Positions 49,401 to 55,514 of a stretch of DNA of 64,000 nt are shown in pieces. The stretch comes from Chamaecyparis obtusa (taxonomy: Eukaryota > Streptophyta > Pinopsida > Cupressales > Cupressaceae): contig BSBK01007035.1 of NCBI GenBank assembly GCA_027943335.1, positions 124,001 to 188,000 of the forward strand. Reading direction: 5' to 3'. Under the pieces are notes generated by a model, which saw only the letters and a list, made by a program, of their open reading frames with translations, was not told the DNA's origin and did not search any database. The translations under genes were made by a program, and so were the position numbers. The stretch's first letter is position 1; each line of letters opens with the position of its first letter.

Positions 49401-50999
49401 ATTAGAGTGCTGAAGCAAGAGAGAATGGTATGGGCATCAGTTTATTTCGCAGGCTTTCTGAAGCTCACCCGCAAGCTGTGTCTGCTTTGCAATGCCAGGT
49501 TTTATGCCCTTTTTTGTAATCTTTACTATGTTCTTTTAATGGATTTAAAGTTTCCTGTTACATACCAGGCATAAGTCTGATTTTTCCTTTTATGTGGCAG
49601 TATCGAATGTGTGCTGGTGTGATGAAGCTGTCCAATGCATTAATATATGGGAACAGATTACGTTGTGGGTCGTCTGCAGTGGCAGATGCTCGGCTTGAGA
49701 TTAAAGGGGTACCTAAACCAAGTTTATGGCTACGAGATGTAAGGTTCTTTTTTAACAAATTCTATAATTGTTTAATTTTCGTGTACACACGGAGAAGGCT
49801 ATGTGTACAATCCTCATTATTGCCACTCTGTTTTATCGCTAATCAGGATCCTATGTGCTATTATGACAAAACGTTGGAAAGTCAAGATGCTGTAGGAGCA
49901 TTGTTTTACTGATTAACTCTAGCAAGTTTTAACCTCTGCTATGGATTTAAGCCATACAAAAATTGACTTTTCCTTTTTTTATCATAGCAGAAGGTGATTT
50001 TTGTCGTACTATGCAATATATGATTAATACATATTTTTTGTAGGTTTTGGATCCAAACAGATCGGTATTGTTTCTCAATACAGGTATCTCTTTGTTTCGT
50101 TCAATTAGTAATCCTTTTTATAATGGATTAGAAATATGATAAGAATACAAGCTTTTCTTTAATCTTTCAACAGATTTATTACCAGCTCCAGAAACAAAAG
50201 TGCACAATGCCATAAATAATCCCACAGAGGCATCTTTTCTTTTGAAGGTACATCTCTCAAGCTGAAAAGTTGCAGCCATTGCAGCATCATGTTATTTCTT
50301 AAGTAGGCATTATCACTGTTTGATGAAGCTGTCAGCAACATTGAATGGCTGACTTTCAGGTTTGGATGTTGTATGTTTATTAGATTGCTGAAGCACTTGT
50401 GAAGGGAGGTGTTTGTGTGAATGATATTGGTGTAATCAGTCCCTACAATTCACAAGTGAACCTTATTCGAAGATTTGCAGTTGAAGCGCAATTACTCTCA
50501 TTAGAAGTGCACACTATTGATAAATATCAGGTTTTTTGATAACCTTATCATCCAATACTATAACTATATTATATCATGATCAACTTGGGCGGAGCTGATT
50601 TTCATGACATTTGTTTTTTATGTATGTGCATTGGTAATCAACCAGGGAAGGGACAAGGACTGTATATTGGTTTCATTTGTAAGATCAAACAACCATACCA
50701 AAAACTCTGGCTTGTCATTGCTGGCTGATTGGCATCGGATCAACGTGGCAATAACTCGTGCAAAGGTAGAGCGTCTTGGTAACCACAAAATATTTTGTTA
50801 TTGCTAAGTATGGGAAATACTGATTGATTTGTGTTTGCTGCAGAAAAAGTTAATAATGATTGGATCACAGAAAACCCTATCGGGAACACCATTATTGAGA
50901 CTGCTAATTGAGCAAGTGGAGCAAGATAATGGTCTTTTGCATCTACCGCATGAAACACTTTTATCTCCATGGTTAAAAAGATGTGGAACAAAGTCTTAG
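13338..50999 (+). CDS. DNA2: DNA2-type DNA replication helicase/nuclease, 3' 17 exons
   Basis: Dna2 is a nuclear ATP-dependent 5'-3' helicase and flap endonuclease acting in Okazaki fragment maturation and resection; the plant gene is also called JHS1. Seventeen exons joined give 2001 nt, 666 residues plus stop, all with GT/AG borders and matching phases. Helicase motifs in order are Walker [10 protein letters not shown], motif Ia [15 protein letters not shown] (motif II), GDHYQLPP (III), QYRM (IV), TIDKYQGRDKD (V) and AITRAK (VI). The N-terminal nuclease catalytic part and the Fe-S cysteines are absent from this window; the first exon seen starts just after the expected end of that domain. 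Introns 2 and 9 (11.6 and 20.8 kb) hold nested transposons; the others are 97-662 bases. No exon shows a stop or frameshift, so the gene looks intact here. Assignment rests on motif order and family knowledge, not on a search. Confidence 0.93.
13573..13836 (+). CDS. DNA2: DNA2 exon b
   Basis: 88 codons from AACSEIWR to KCADHV, with the conserved LASMVLD segment. The acceptor is GTGACAG and the donor GTGTGT. The following intron (13837-25465) is 11.6 kb and filled with retrotransposon pieces. Confidence 0.85.
13837..14640. other. Start of DNA2 long intron, unique-looking DNA
   Basis: AT-rich intron without recognisable coding or repeat structure, apart from a short direct repeat of CTTACATTGTTTCCAGAGTA near 14620-14660. 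Confidence 0.45.
14840..16030 (-). pseudogene. gypsy gag fragment
   Basis: The minus strand encodes a retrotrans_gag domain in pieces: [30 protein letters not shown] and [20 protein letters not shown]. It is preceded (15690-15872) by an Asn/Gly-rich linker with a poly-Asn run. Frameshifts and stops separate the pieces. No protease, RT or integrase follows, so the 3' part of the element is missing. The LTR at 16166-17364 lies just upstream on the same strand, as expected for a 5' LTR. Confidence 0.7.
16153..16164 (-). other. Degenerate primer-binding site
   Basis: On the minus strand TGGTACTAGAGC sits one base inside the LTR end and resembles the initiator-Met PBS TGGTATCAGAGC with two changes. 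Confidence 0.5.
16166..17364 (-). repeat. 5' LTR of the gag fragment element
   Basis: Boundaries inferred from TG at 16166 beside the PBS-like site and CTAACA at 17359-17364, which make a TGTTAG/CTAACA-type pairing for the minus-oriented LTR. The matching 3' LTR is not in the window, so the ends and the roughly 1.2-kb length are tentative. Confidence 0.5.
17485..18570 (+). repeat. Solo LTR, copia type, TSD AATGA
   Basis: 1086 bp beginning TGTTAGCAATTTAAG and ending GGGAATAACA, flanked by AATGA at 17480-17484 and 18571-18575. Near its 3' end it has TGATTCAC followed by a run of 10 C and CTCAGTAACCGG, the shared LTR signature. The LTR at 47239-48355 is a reverse-oriented relative. No internal region is attached, so it is a solo LTR from recombination. 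Confidence 0.88.
18576..19347. repeat. Degenerate short repeats upstream of gypsy pol
   Basis: Units built around TTTTTGAGGAGAAAAA and AAAACCTAGACA recur irregularly from about 18700 to 19340, spaced roughly 40-60 bases. There is no protein signal. This may be the remains of the gypsy 5' region or an unrelated A-rich repeat array. Confidence 0.5.
19348..22093 (+). pseudogene. Ty3/gypsy chromovirus pol, 5' truncated and broken
   Basis: Starts abruptly inside pol ([11 protein letters not shown]). Order: RT with [30 protein letters not shown] and MPFGLTNA; RNase H with [10 protein letters not shown]; an integrase HHCC region with CPVC; the integrase core, including MDFIMGLP and SDRDSRF; then a C-terminal chromodomain with YLIKWKD and ATWES. 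The RNase H-integrase order and the chromodomain define a chromovirus. Stops are TAG 19842, TAA 20349, TGA 20532, TAG 20751, TAG 20979, TAG 21333, TAG 21405 and TGA 21986, with a frameshift near 21650. The RT active site, normally FFDDI, reads FFDIV, consistent with loss of one Asp codon. Gag and protease are absent. Confidence 0.93.
22115..23090 (+). repeat. Probable gypsy 3' LTR
   Basis: After the pol end comes a purine tract, TTTCAGGGAGGGTGGAC (22098-22114), then TATAATGTCCCCTCC, a likely LTR start with TG mutated to TA. The right boundary is uncertain because no second LTR is present; it is placed near the change in composition around 23090. Confidence 0.55.
23095..23680. other. Intron DNA, nothing recognised
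   Basis: AT-rich sequence between two retroelement fragments, with no coding signal. Confidence 0.4.
23690..24970 (-). pseudogene. copia pol fragment (integrase tail to RT)
   Basis: The minus strand reads, in order, an acidic linker with [15 protein letters not shown] sequence (24717-24908), the RT start [14 protein letters not shown] with [14 protein letters not shown] and [14 protein letters not shown] (24171-24365), then the catalytic region [12 protein letters not shown] (23844-24080) and the RT tail [17 protein letters not shown] near 23760. The catalytic YVDD is YVDN. Frameshifts separate the pieces and there are no LTRs, so this is a fragment of a copia different from the full-length copies here. 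Confidence 0.85.
24971..25465. other. End of DNA2 long intron, nothing recognised
   Basis: AT-rich sequence ending in a pyrimidine-rich tract and the TTTTTTGCAG acceptor of the next exon. Confidence 0.5.
25466..25540 (+). CDS. DNA2: DNA2 exon c
   Basis: 25 codons, [15 protein letters not shown] to HSSIT, phase 0. It continues the segment ADHV of exon b across the 11.6-kb intron and belongs to the beta-barrel part of Dna2. Confidence 0.88.
25776..25885 (+). CDS. DNA2: DNA2 exon d
   Basis: [11 protein letters not shown] to SYAIM, containing LWRIDKDE. It ends with AG of a split Arg codon, completed by the G that starts the next exon. Confidence 0.88.
26517..26589 (+). CDS. DNA2: DNA2 exon e
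   Basis: A short exon, [11 protein letters not shown] to RKLIVDLQ. The one-base phase match with exon d and the acceptor TTGTTAG support it. Confidence 0.85.
26697..26801 (+). CDS. DNA2: DNA2 exon f
   Basis: 35 codons, [15 protein letters not shown] to SRAIHK, the segment just before the helicase Walker A. Its last 17 bases and its GT donor are duplicated 196 bases downstream. Confidence 0.9.
26785..27176 (+). repeat. 196-bp tandem duplication copying an exon end and donor
   Basis: Copy 1 (26785-26980) and copy 2 (26981-27176) both start GTCGAGCAATAC and continue nearly identically through AAG/GTTCTC and the following intron. Copy 2 therefore contains a second exon-f 3' end with a GT donor at 26998. 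Confidence 0.88.
27260..27427 (+). CDS. DNA2: DNA2 exon g, Walker A
   Basis: 56 codons, [11 protein letters not shown] to LLLKLKAQ. It holds the ATP-binding GMPGTGKTS (helicase motif I) and [10 protein letters not shown] (motif Ia). Confidence 0.95.
28122..28191 (+). CDS. DNA2: DNA2 exon h
   Basis: [20 protein letters not shown], following KLKAQ as in other plant DNA2 proteins. It ends with one base of a split Gly codon. Confidence 0.88.
28303..28454 (+). CDS. DNA2: DNA2 exon i, motif II
   Basis: [14 protein letters not shown] to AGQITLP, with the Walker B motif DEAGQ. The donor is GTAAGC. The next intron (28455-49239) is 20.8 kb. Confidence 0.93.
28455..28733. other. Start of second long DNA2 intron
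   Basis: AT-rich intron sequence up to the hAT-like insertion; nothing else recognised. Confidence 0.5.
29152..29602 (-). pseudogene. hAT transposase C-terminal remnant
   Basis: The minus strand encodes [22 protein letters not shown] and [19 protein letters not shown], the hAT C-terminal dimerisation pattern (an xERNxSxFxxIHxKxRNRL block, then RLxxLVYVHYN). Reading is stopped by TGA at 29288-29290; the tail then continues to an acidic LELEPEPEP end. It is too short to be a working transposase: the catalytic part is missing. Confidence 0.8.
29615..30540 (+). repeat. Possible solo LTR inside the hAT element
   Basis: The similarity between the two hAT copies ends near 29612, where TGTGATGTCCC begins, resembling the TATAATGTCCCC start of the gypsy LTR at 22115; both later contain CTATTTATAGTAAG. 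The right end and target duplication could not be fixed. Confidence 0.3.
31148..34690. other. Intron DNA, no gene recognised
   Basis: No protein family seen. At 32740-32940 a phrase like GGA(A/C)GACAAAAACCCT recurs four or five times. From 33730 to 34150 short motifs (CAGATCTGAT, GTCTGATC, TGCTGCC) recur irregularly. 34330-34640 is rich in ATCATTCA-like words. Such texture is common in old LTRs, but I cannot assign an element. Confidence 0.4.
34708..35557 (+). repeat. 425-bp tandem duplication
   Basis: Two adjacent copies (34708-35132 and 35133-35557), both starting ATGCAATCTA(A/C)GGATATGG and ending AAGAGGGATGAT, differ at only a small number of sites. Matching short ORFs in the two copies are products of the duplication. 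Confidence 0.93.
35558..36235 (+). other. LTR-like tail and degenerate PBS
   Basis: At 35878-35900 ACATTACA is followed by AGTGGTGTCAAAGCTG, resembling an LTR end beside a decayed PBS (TGGTATCAGAGC). The preceding 425-bp repeats may lie within that LTR. No coding region follows before the copia-2 insertion at 36236. Confidence 0.35.
36236..37171 (+). repeat. copia-2 5' LTR
   Basis: 936 bp, the same length as the 3' LTR. Differences in the first 200 bases are nearly all transitions. Confidence 0.95.
37172..37183 (+). other. copia-2 primer-binding site
   Basis: TGGTATTAGAGC directly follows the LTR: the initiator-Met tRNA PBS with one C-to-T difference. Confidence 0.92.
37256..41347 (+). pseudogene. 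copia-2 gag-pol, one frame with four nonsense codons
   Basis: 1364 codons in one frame. Gag starts [20 protein letters not shown] and has a CCHC knuckle, [14 protein letters not shown]. Protease is [12 protein letters not shown]. Next come GAG-pre-integrase ([11 protein letters not shown]) and integrase ([31 protein letters not shown]). RT has [26 protein letters not shown] and the intact catalytic YVDDLF. RNase H has [14 protein letters not shown] and EAEYVTACM. Stops are TAA 38246, TGA 38855, TGA 39320 and TAA 40481; the last replaces the usual Gln in LSQGKYA. All recognised catalytic residues remain, so point stops are the visible inactivating change. Confidence 0.95.
41325..41575 (+). repeat. 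Three tandem repeats across the copia-2 pol end
   Basis: Units of about 70-100 bases, each starting (T/G)CATTCTTCTC(T/A)GGGAGAAG and containing GTGAAAG(C/T)CCTTGA(C/T)CCACC. The first unit contains the pol stop codon (41345-41347); the rest is untranslated, upstream of the PPT. Confidence 0.88.
41811..41821 (+). other. copia-2 polypurine tract
   Basis: Purine-rich sequence ending AAGAGGGAG immediately before the 3' LTR start TGTTG. Confidence 0.8.
41822..42757 (+). repeat. copia-2 3' LTR
   Basis: 936 bp, TGTTG to AACA, followed by ATTAC. Confidence 0.95.
42990..43804 (+). repeat. Probable solo LTR, TSD CTAAT
   Basis: 815 bp from TGATGAGCTG to GCTCAACA, bounded by CTAAT at 42985-42989 and 43805-43809. 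Near the end it has GCCGATTCACTCCCCCTCTTAG, the signature seen near the ends of other copia LTRs here. No internal region. Confidence 0.72.
43810..44734. other. Intron DNA with one MITE-like arm
   Basis: At 43958 CTAAGTTACCTTGG followed by GACGGG motifs resembles the left arm of the TIR elements at 864 and 12688, but no right arm was found. The rest is featureless. Confidence 0.35.
44735..45215. repeat. Degenerate ~90-bp tandem repeats
   Basis: Three to four diverged units containing GGACTTGGAATTGGAACCTT, then GGTTC(C/T)AAGTTC and CACTTGG(G/A). A partial unit lies near 45168. Confidence 0.6.
45216..45920. other. Intron DNA, nothing recognised
   Basis: AT-rich. A 73-residue minus-strand ORF (45433-45654) matches nothing I know. 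Confidence 0.4.
46350..48917 (-). pseudogene. LINE ORF1 (DUF4283 and zinc knuckle), broken
   Basis: I place the start at ATG 48915-48917 (MVLQSRAKS). An N-terminal low-complexity part runs to 48453; the solo LTR at 47239-48355 then interrupts it. After it come a DUF4283-like region ([32 protein letters not shown]) and, at 46630-46900, [29 protein letters not shown] and a zinc knuckle with GHMAAMC. Stops and frameshifts are frequent. This domain order is that of plant L1 ORF1, an RNA-binding protein of the LINE ribonucleoprotein. Confidence 0.8.
47239..48355 (-). repeat. Solo LTR inside the LINE
   Basis: About 1117 bp, minus-oriented relative of the solo LTR at 17485-18570: shared ends (TTATTCC...CCGGTTACTGAG and TGACAACTTAAATTTACTAACA). 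It contains a 23-base G run (47264-47286). Flanks share AAAG (47235-47238 and 48356-48359), so the target duplication is imperfect. Confidence 0.85.
49240..49317 (+). CDS. DNA2: DNA2 exon j, motif III
   Basis: [20 protein letters not shown] then LPPLVR, 26 codons, with GDHYQLPP. It continues AGQITLP of exon i across 20.8 kb. Confidence 0.95.
49406..49498 (+). CDS. DNA2: DNA2 exon k
   Basis: 31 codons, [20 protein letters not shown] through ALQCQ, highly conserved in plant DNA2. Confidence 0.95.
49601..49738 (+). CDS. DNA2: DNA2 exon l, motif IV
   Basis: 46 codons, [20 protein letters not shown] to LWLRD. Joined to the Q of exon k it gives QYRM. Confidence 0.95.
50044..50083 (+). CDS. DNA2: DNA2 exon m
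   Basis: A 40-base exon, [13 protein letters not shown] plus one base of a split Asp codon. Confidence 0.9.
50174..50247 (+). CDS. DNA2: DNA2 exon n
   Basis: [20 protein letters not shown] to LLK; completes the Asp codon of exon m. NAINNP(T/V)EA is conserved. Confidence 0.9.
50384..50530 (+). CDS. DNA2: DNA2 exon o
   Basis: 49 codons, IAEALVKGG to HTIDKYQ, with VISPYNSQ and the start of motif V. Confidence 0.95.
50646..50765 (+). CDS. DNA2: DNA2 exon p, motifs V-VI
   Basis: 40 codons, [14 protein letters not shown] to AITRAK, completing motif V and carrying motif VI with its arginine finger. Confidence 0.95.
50844..50999 (+). CDS. DNA2: DNA2 final exon and stop
   Basis: 51 codons plus TAG at 50997-50999: [18 protein letters not shown] to a lineage-specific tail ending LKRCGTKS. 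The 3' UTR follows; no strong AATAAA signal lies close by. Confidence 0.93.
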   Translation, partial: KKLIMIGSQKTLSGTPLLRLLIEQVEQDNGLLHLPHETLLSPWLKRCGTKS

Positions 51000-51929
51000 G
51001 ATTGCTCTTGAAGAACAATTTGACCACTTTGTAATCTAATCATATACACCATTTGTGAATTCAAATGAATTTCACCACGGGTTTATTGTATCTATTGTTG
51101 GTCCAAGTGTTATTTCCTTTTCAGAATTTTAAATATAATTTTTAATTATATCATTTTTACTGGAAAATCCTCCTTGTGGTACAACCCTTGGTTTATACCA
51201 CCAGAGTGTTATCTCTTTCCTATGAATTGTGCATGGCAAAAGACATTGTGTAATGGCATAGCCATATTGTAAGCTCCTACATGGTGTTGCGTTCAGATCG
51301 ATTCAATACATAAAAAAATTAAAAAATAGTGCTTGGCTTCATCTATAGAAGCATGATGACTGTACAATTTGATGTAATATTTTACCTATTGAGGTCGACA
51401 CGCCTAGGTTGAATGTGTTGTATTACTTAATTTAAACACCCTTGGGGATATAGTAAAGTGCTTTGAAAGTCCAGATGGTGTGTCACTTATACAGTTATAC
51501 TAATCCCATTGGACTCTAGGTCATTGTTAGTCATTTGAAACATATGCAATTATATCTGGCTCCACATTTATGTAGTTTCACATGTGAACTTGGTATGACA
51601 CATGTTCTGATTTATTAGTAATTAATTGTTGGGTTAGTGTCCAAGTCACTTATGATGAAAATTGGGCCAAAACCTACAGTTAGATAAAATAGGGCCATAG
51701 ACTTGTACAAAGAAATTGGTTGGCTATACCTTGTGCATCTCATATGGGAGATTTTAATAAGCATCTTGCCTCCAAGGGACTTAGATGTGTCTTGACTTCA
51801 AGAGACTTAGGCACGAGTCTTGCTTTTGAGAGACTCAACCACAAGTATTGCTGGTAATAGATCTATTGATTGATTGAAGTTCTGAATGGACATCATCCCA
51901 GAAGACATTTCTTTTTGAAATTTGGTATT
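51000..51929. other. DNA2 3' UTR and downstream DNA
   Basis: AT-rich sequence after the DNA2 stop. No second gene or element recognised until the LINE remnant. Confidence 0.45.
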
Positions 51930-52938
51930 TTTTTTTTCTTTTAATCAAGGATAGAATTTGAGTTTTGTGATTTTTAACATATCTTTGTAAAGAACGCATG
52001 TAACAAAGATTGAAAACTTAGCTTTTCTCTAACATACGAGTACTCATAGTAAATGAACATGTGATTTAAATTGATGTCCATGAGACCAAGTGGTCTAAGG
52101 AATTGAGAATCAAACTCCTAAGTTATCTTCACACCCCTTAAGATTTTAGATTTTCTACTATGGATCTTCACTATGAGGCTAATAGTTTTGTTAATCATCA
52201 CTTTTTCAAATACCTCATGTTGGGTGTGAACTTTCCAACCGTTGTCATGCTAGGTGCCGATATCTTCATAAGTTGTGCATTGCATGATAAAGTGTCATTC
52301 CATCTCCATTGCCTCATTATTTAGGTTATTGCTGACACATTTAGTAGAAAAGTCCTTACTTTAGCCAAAAAAACCTCATAAGGGATTGTGGATTTGACTT
52401 TGAGACTACTCTTGATTAGATGCTTTTGGATTCTTTCTAATTGTCACCAACCACAATTTGACATGTTACTTGCCACATTTCACAATCGTAAGGAACAATT
52501 GGCGTGACTAACAAACCAAAAAGGGTTTTCTTGGTTTTACAATCCCAAATTTTGTTTTCTTGCACTTGATTTGAAGTGGGCAAGAAGCTCTTCATCCTCT
52601 ATATATCATTTTTTTTTCTAAAGTCTCTGGCTTGAGCTTCTAGTGCAAATCAGTCCCAAGGTACTTTTTCAGTTTCACTATTTCTAAGGGGCTACCTTTA
52701 AAGAGAAAGTTAATTTGTTTCCTTTCTACTTAATGAAGAAATCATGATTTTTGTCTTGGTAATGTTTACTTGCATCCCAACCTCTTGGCAAAGGTGTTCC
52801 AAGGCCTTCAAATATTTTCTCAACACTCGGGTTGTATTTGAAATTAGTATAAACTCTTCAACATATAATAGTACACTTACCACATACTGTGCTTGTTGGA
52901 TACCCCCTCATCTATTTCACTTAAGTAGTTGTCTAGTT
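51930..52938 (-). pseudogene. LINE RT remnant, 3' part
   Basis: The minus strand reads LLYVEEFILISNT, where RT has YADD, then KALEHLCQEVGMQVNITKTK near 52760 and, near 52490, a frame with KTKKTLFGLLVTPIVPYDCEM, the LINE pattern after the RT palm. Many stops. It is the continuation of the piece at 60222-60870, separated by copia-3. A T-rich stretch at 51936 could mark the poly(A) side. Confidence 0.65.
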
Positions 52939-54434
52939 TGATGGACTACAATTGATTGAATACCTGAATGACTTAAAGATCAATGATTAGAGATCACCGA
53001 GTATTGAAATGATATGTAAGATAATTAAATCAGTATTTTGTTGTCATTGATGTCAACTAGTTTTGACAGTAATTATCATGATAGTTGCAAACATCTAAAC
53101 ATCTGTAAAGAGGAGAGAAAAGATGAAGAACTGAGATATGTACATGGAGGAAGATGGATATGACAGATGATGATAAGGAATACTTTGGGTAATTTATTGA
53201 TGAGTCTATGACTTCATATGGTTGACTTGATTATGTTGCATTAATCTGTTATGAATTTGGAAGCAAAACTTAACAAAGCAGTGTGGTCGGTAAATGAAAC
53301 ACTTCAATATACATCGAGCTAGTGTAGTGTATATCGAGTGACAATATTAGCTGAGCTTGTGTTCGTCGATGCATTTTTTCGTTAACCGAGTATGGATGAA
53401 AGCATTTAATACTTAAGTTTAGTTGACATAAATTGATGAGCTGTAAAGTGTTATGATTTCGAGATTGAGGATAAAGTTTGTTACAAGATCTACGACTGAC
53501 AAAATTCAGAGATCTAAGGAATGGAATTGAAACGTGTTACTGACACAACCGCCGAAGAAAGTTTAAGAGGCAAAATCAATGAAGGAGATTAAGCGGCAAA
53601 ATTTGATGGTTGATATGAAAACGATTTATCTGCCTATATAAGAGATATGAGTTTCTTTATTGAAACATGCCGGAAGATAGAAGATTGTAGAGATTTCATG
53701 TGAATACAGTTTCATGCATGCCTGATCATACTGGTTGAAGAAGAACCAAACTGTAGAACAGTACCGAGCGTTAGAGAGCTTTTACCGAGTGAAAGTAAGT
53801 TGAGGAAGTGAATTGATATATTGATTAGAGGATTTGTATGGGCTTAGAATAGATCTGAACATCTGCAATTTGATTTGTATTGTAATCAGATCAAATACTG
53901 TTTCAGTTTATCCATTGATACAGAAAAATCTCTTAACCGAGTGGACTTAACCGTCTTATGATATACCCCATGTCATTCAATGAATGTACATTGTTATCCT
54001 ATCGACCCCATAGTGAATGCTGGTTGAACAATAATTGTTAGTCTTAAATCTTCTAACAAGGTCACACCTAACAGTGTGTTTGTAACCTTTAACAGGGTGG
54101 GCTTTTCATCGAGCTCACTTCAGAAGAGTGAAAAGTATTATGGGTTACCGGTCCTAGGTGGTTTTTCCCTTAATAGGGTTTCCACGTTAAATCTTTGTGT
54201 TATGTGTTTTTGTGATGATTGATTTGATGTCATACTTTACATATTGCATATTTGATTTGGTCGGTAATCACTATGAGTAATTAATTGGTAATTGGTAAAG
54301 GCACACACAATTTAGTATTTTATGTTACCGAGCTGCAGAAATTTGTTGAATTTGTTTAAAGAGATACATTTTGTAATTGAGACTATTGGATAATTGATCT
54401 AATTGATTCACCCCCCCTCTCAGTTATTTTAACA
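52939..54434 (+). repeat. copia-3 5' LTR
   Basis: 1496 bp, TGATGGACTAC to AACA, with the terminal signature GATTCACCCCCCCTCTCAG. Confidence 0.93.
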
Positions 54435-54436
54435 AT

Positions 54437-54448
54437 TGGTATCAAAGC
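54437..54448 (+). other. copia-3 primer-binding site
   Basis: TGGTATCAAAGC two bases inside the LTR, the initiator-Met PBS with one G-to-A difference. Confidence 0.9.
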
Positions 54449-54498
54449 ATTGGTTGCTTGGAATAGAGTTTTAAGGACTTCAACAGAAAGATCACAAA

Positions 54499-55506
54499 AT
54501 GTATAAGAGGGAGGTGCCAAAGCTGAACAAGGAACACTTTACTATATGGCAAAGTCAAATAAAACTTCACATATTCGGAATCGGAGATTCTGCCTTACAT
54601 CTACTTGAGAATGGCTACTTACAACCACCGACTGGACCTTTGACTCTTGATCAACTGAAGGATCGACATGAGGACAACATGACAATGATAGAGATTGCTG
54701 TTGCTCTATCAGATGCTGACTTTGAGGATGTCAAAGATTGTATTACTTCAAAGGAAATGTGGGACAAACTAGCTCAAGTCTATGGTGGTGATGTTAATGT
54801 CAAGAGAGCCCGAGCTGAAAGCCTAAGAGGCAGGTTTGACGATATGGAAATGAAAGAAGGAGAAAATATAGTACAATATACAAACTGAATAAAGGAGGTA
54901 GTCAATGCTATCAGAGGATCTGGTGCTGTTATTGATGAAGATACAGTGGTAAGTAAAATTCTAAGGACCTTGCTGCCTACTTATGCAATTAGAATATCAG
55001 CTATGCATGAAATGAGGTCTGCACGTGGCAACACTCTTACTCTTGATAGTCTGATTGGTAAGCTAACAACTTCTGAGTTAAACAATTTTGATAATAGTAT
55101 TGTATCGTCTATTGAGTCTGCTTTCATGTCTTCTCTGAAGATCAGTAAGTCTAGCAGTAGAAATAATAGGGATGACAATGACAGTAACACTGATGATGAG
55201 CTTGATGAACTTGAAGCTCTTATGGCCTAGAGGTTACCTAAAGGTAAAGGTAGATACAAGGGCAAATTGCCTTTAGCATGTTTTAACTGCAAAGAAGTTG
55301 GTCATATTGCTGCTAGATGTCCAAACATGAAAGAAGATGATAGAAACAAAGATCGATCTGGTGAAGGAAGCTATGGGAGGAGAAACAACAGAAGTTACCG
55401 ACACTACAACAAAGATAACCGAGACAACAATGATAAGGGCAAAAGGTATGTTACATTGTTGAAGAGAATGATACTGATACTGACACAAATGATGATGTTG
55501 AAGTAG
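54499..55506 (+). pseudogene. copia-3 gag
   Basis: The frame starts MYKREVPKLNKEHFTIWQSQ. A UBN2-type gag (LAQVYGGDVNVKRARAESLR) is followed by a zinc knuckle, CFNCKEVGHIAARC. TGA at 54886 and TAG at 55228 interrupt it, and a frameshift near 55445 separates it from protease. Confidence 0.9.
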
Positions 55507-55514
55507 TATTTGTT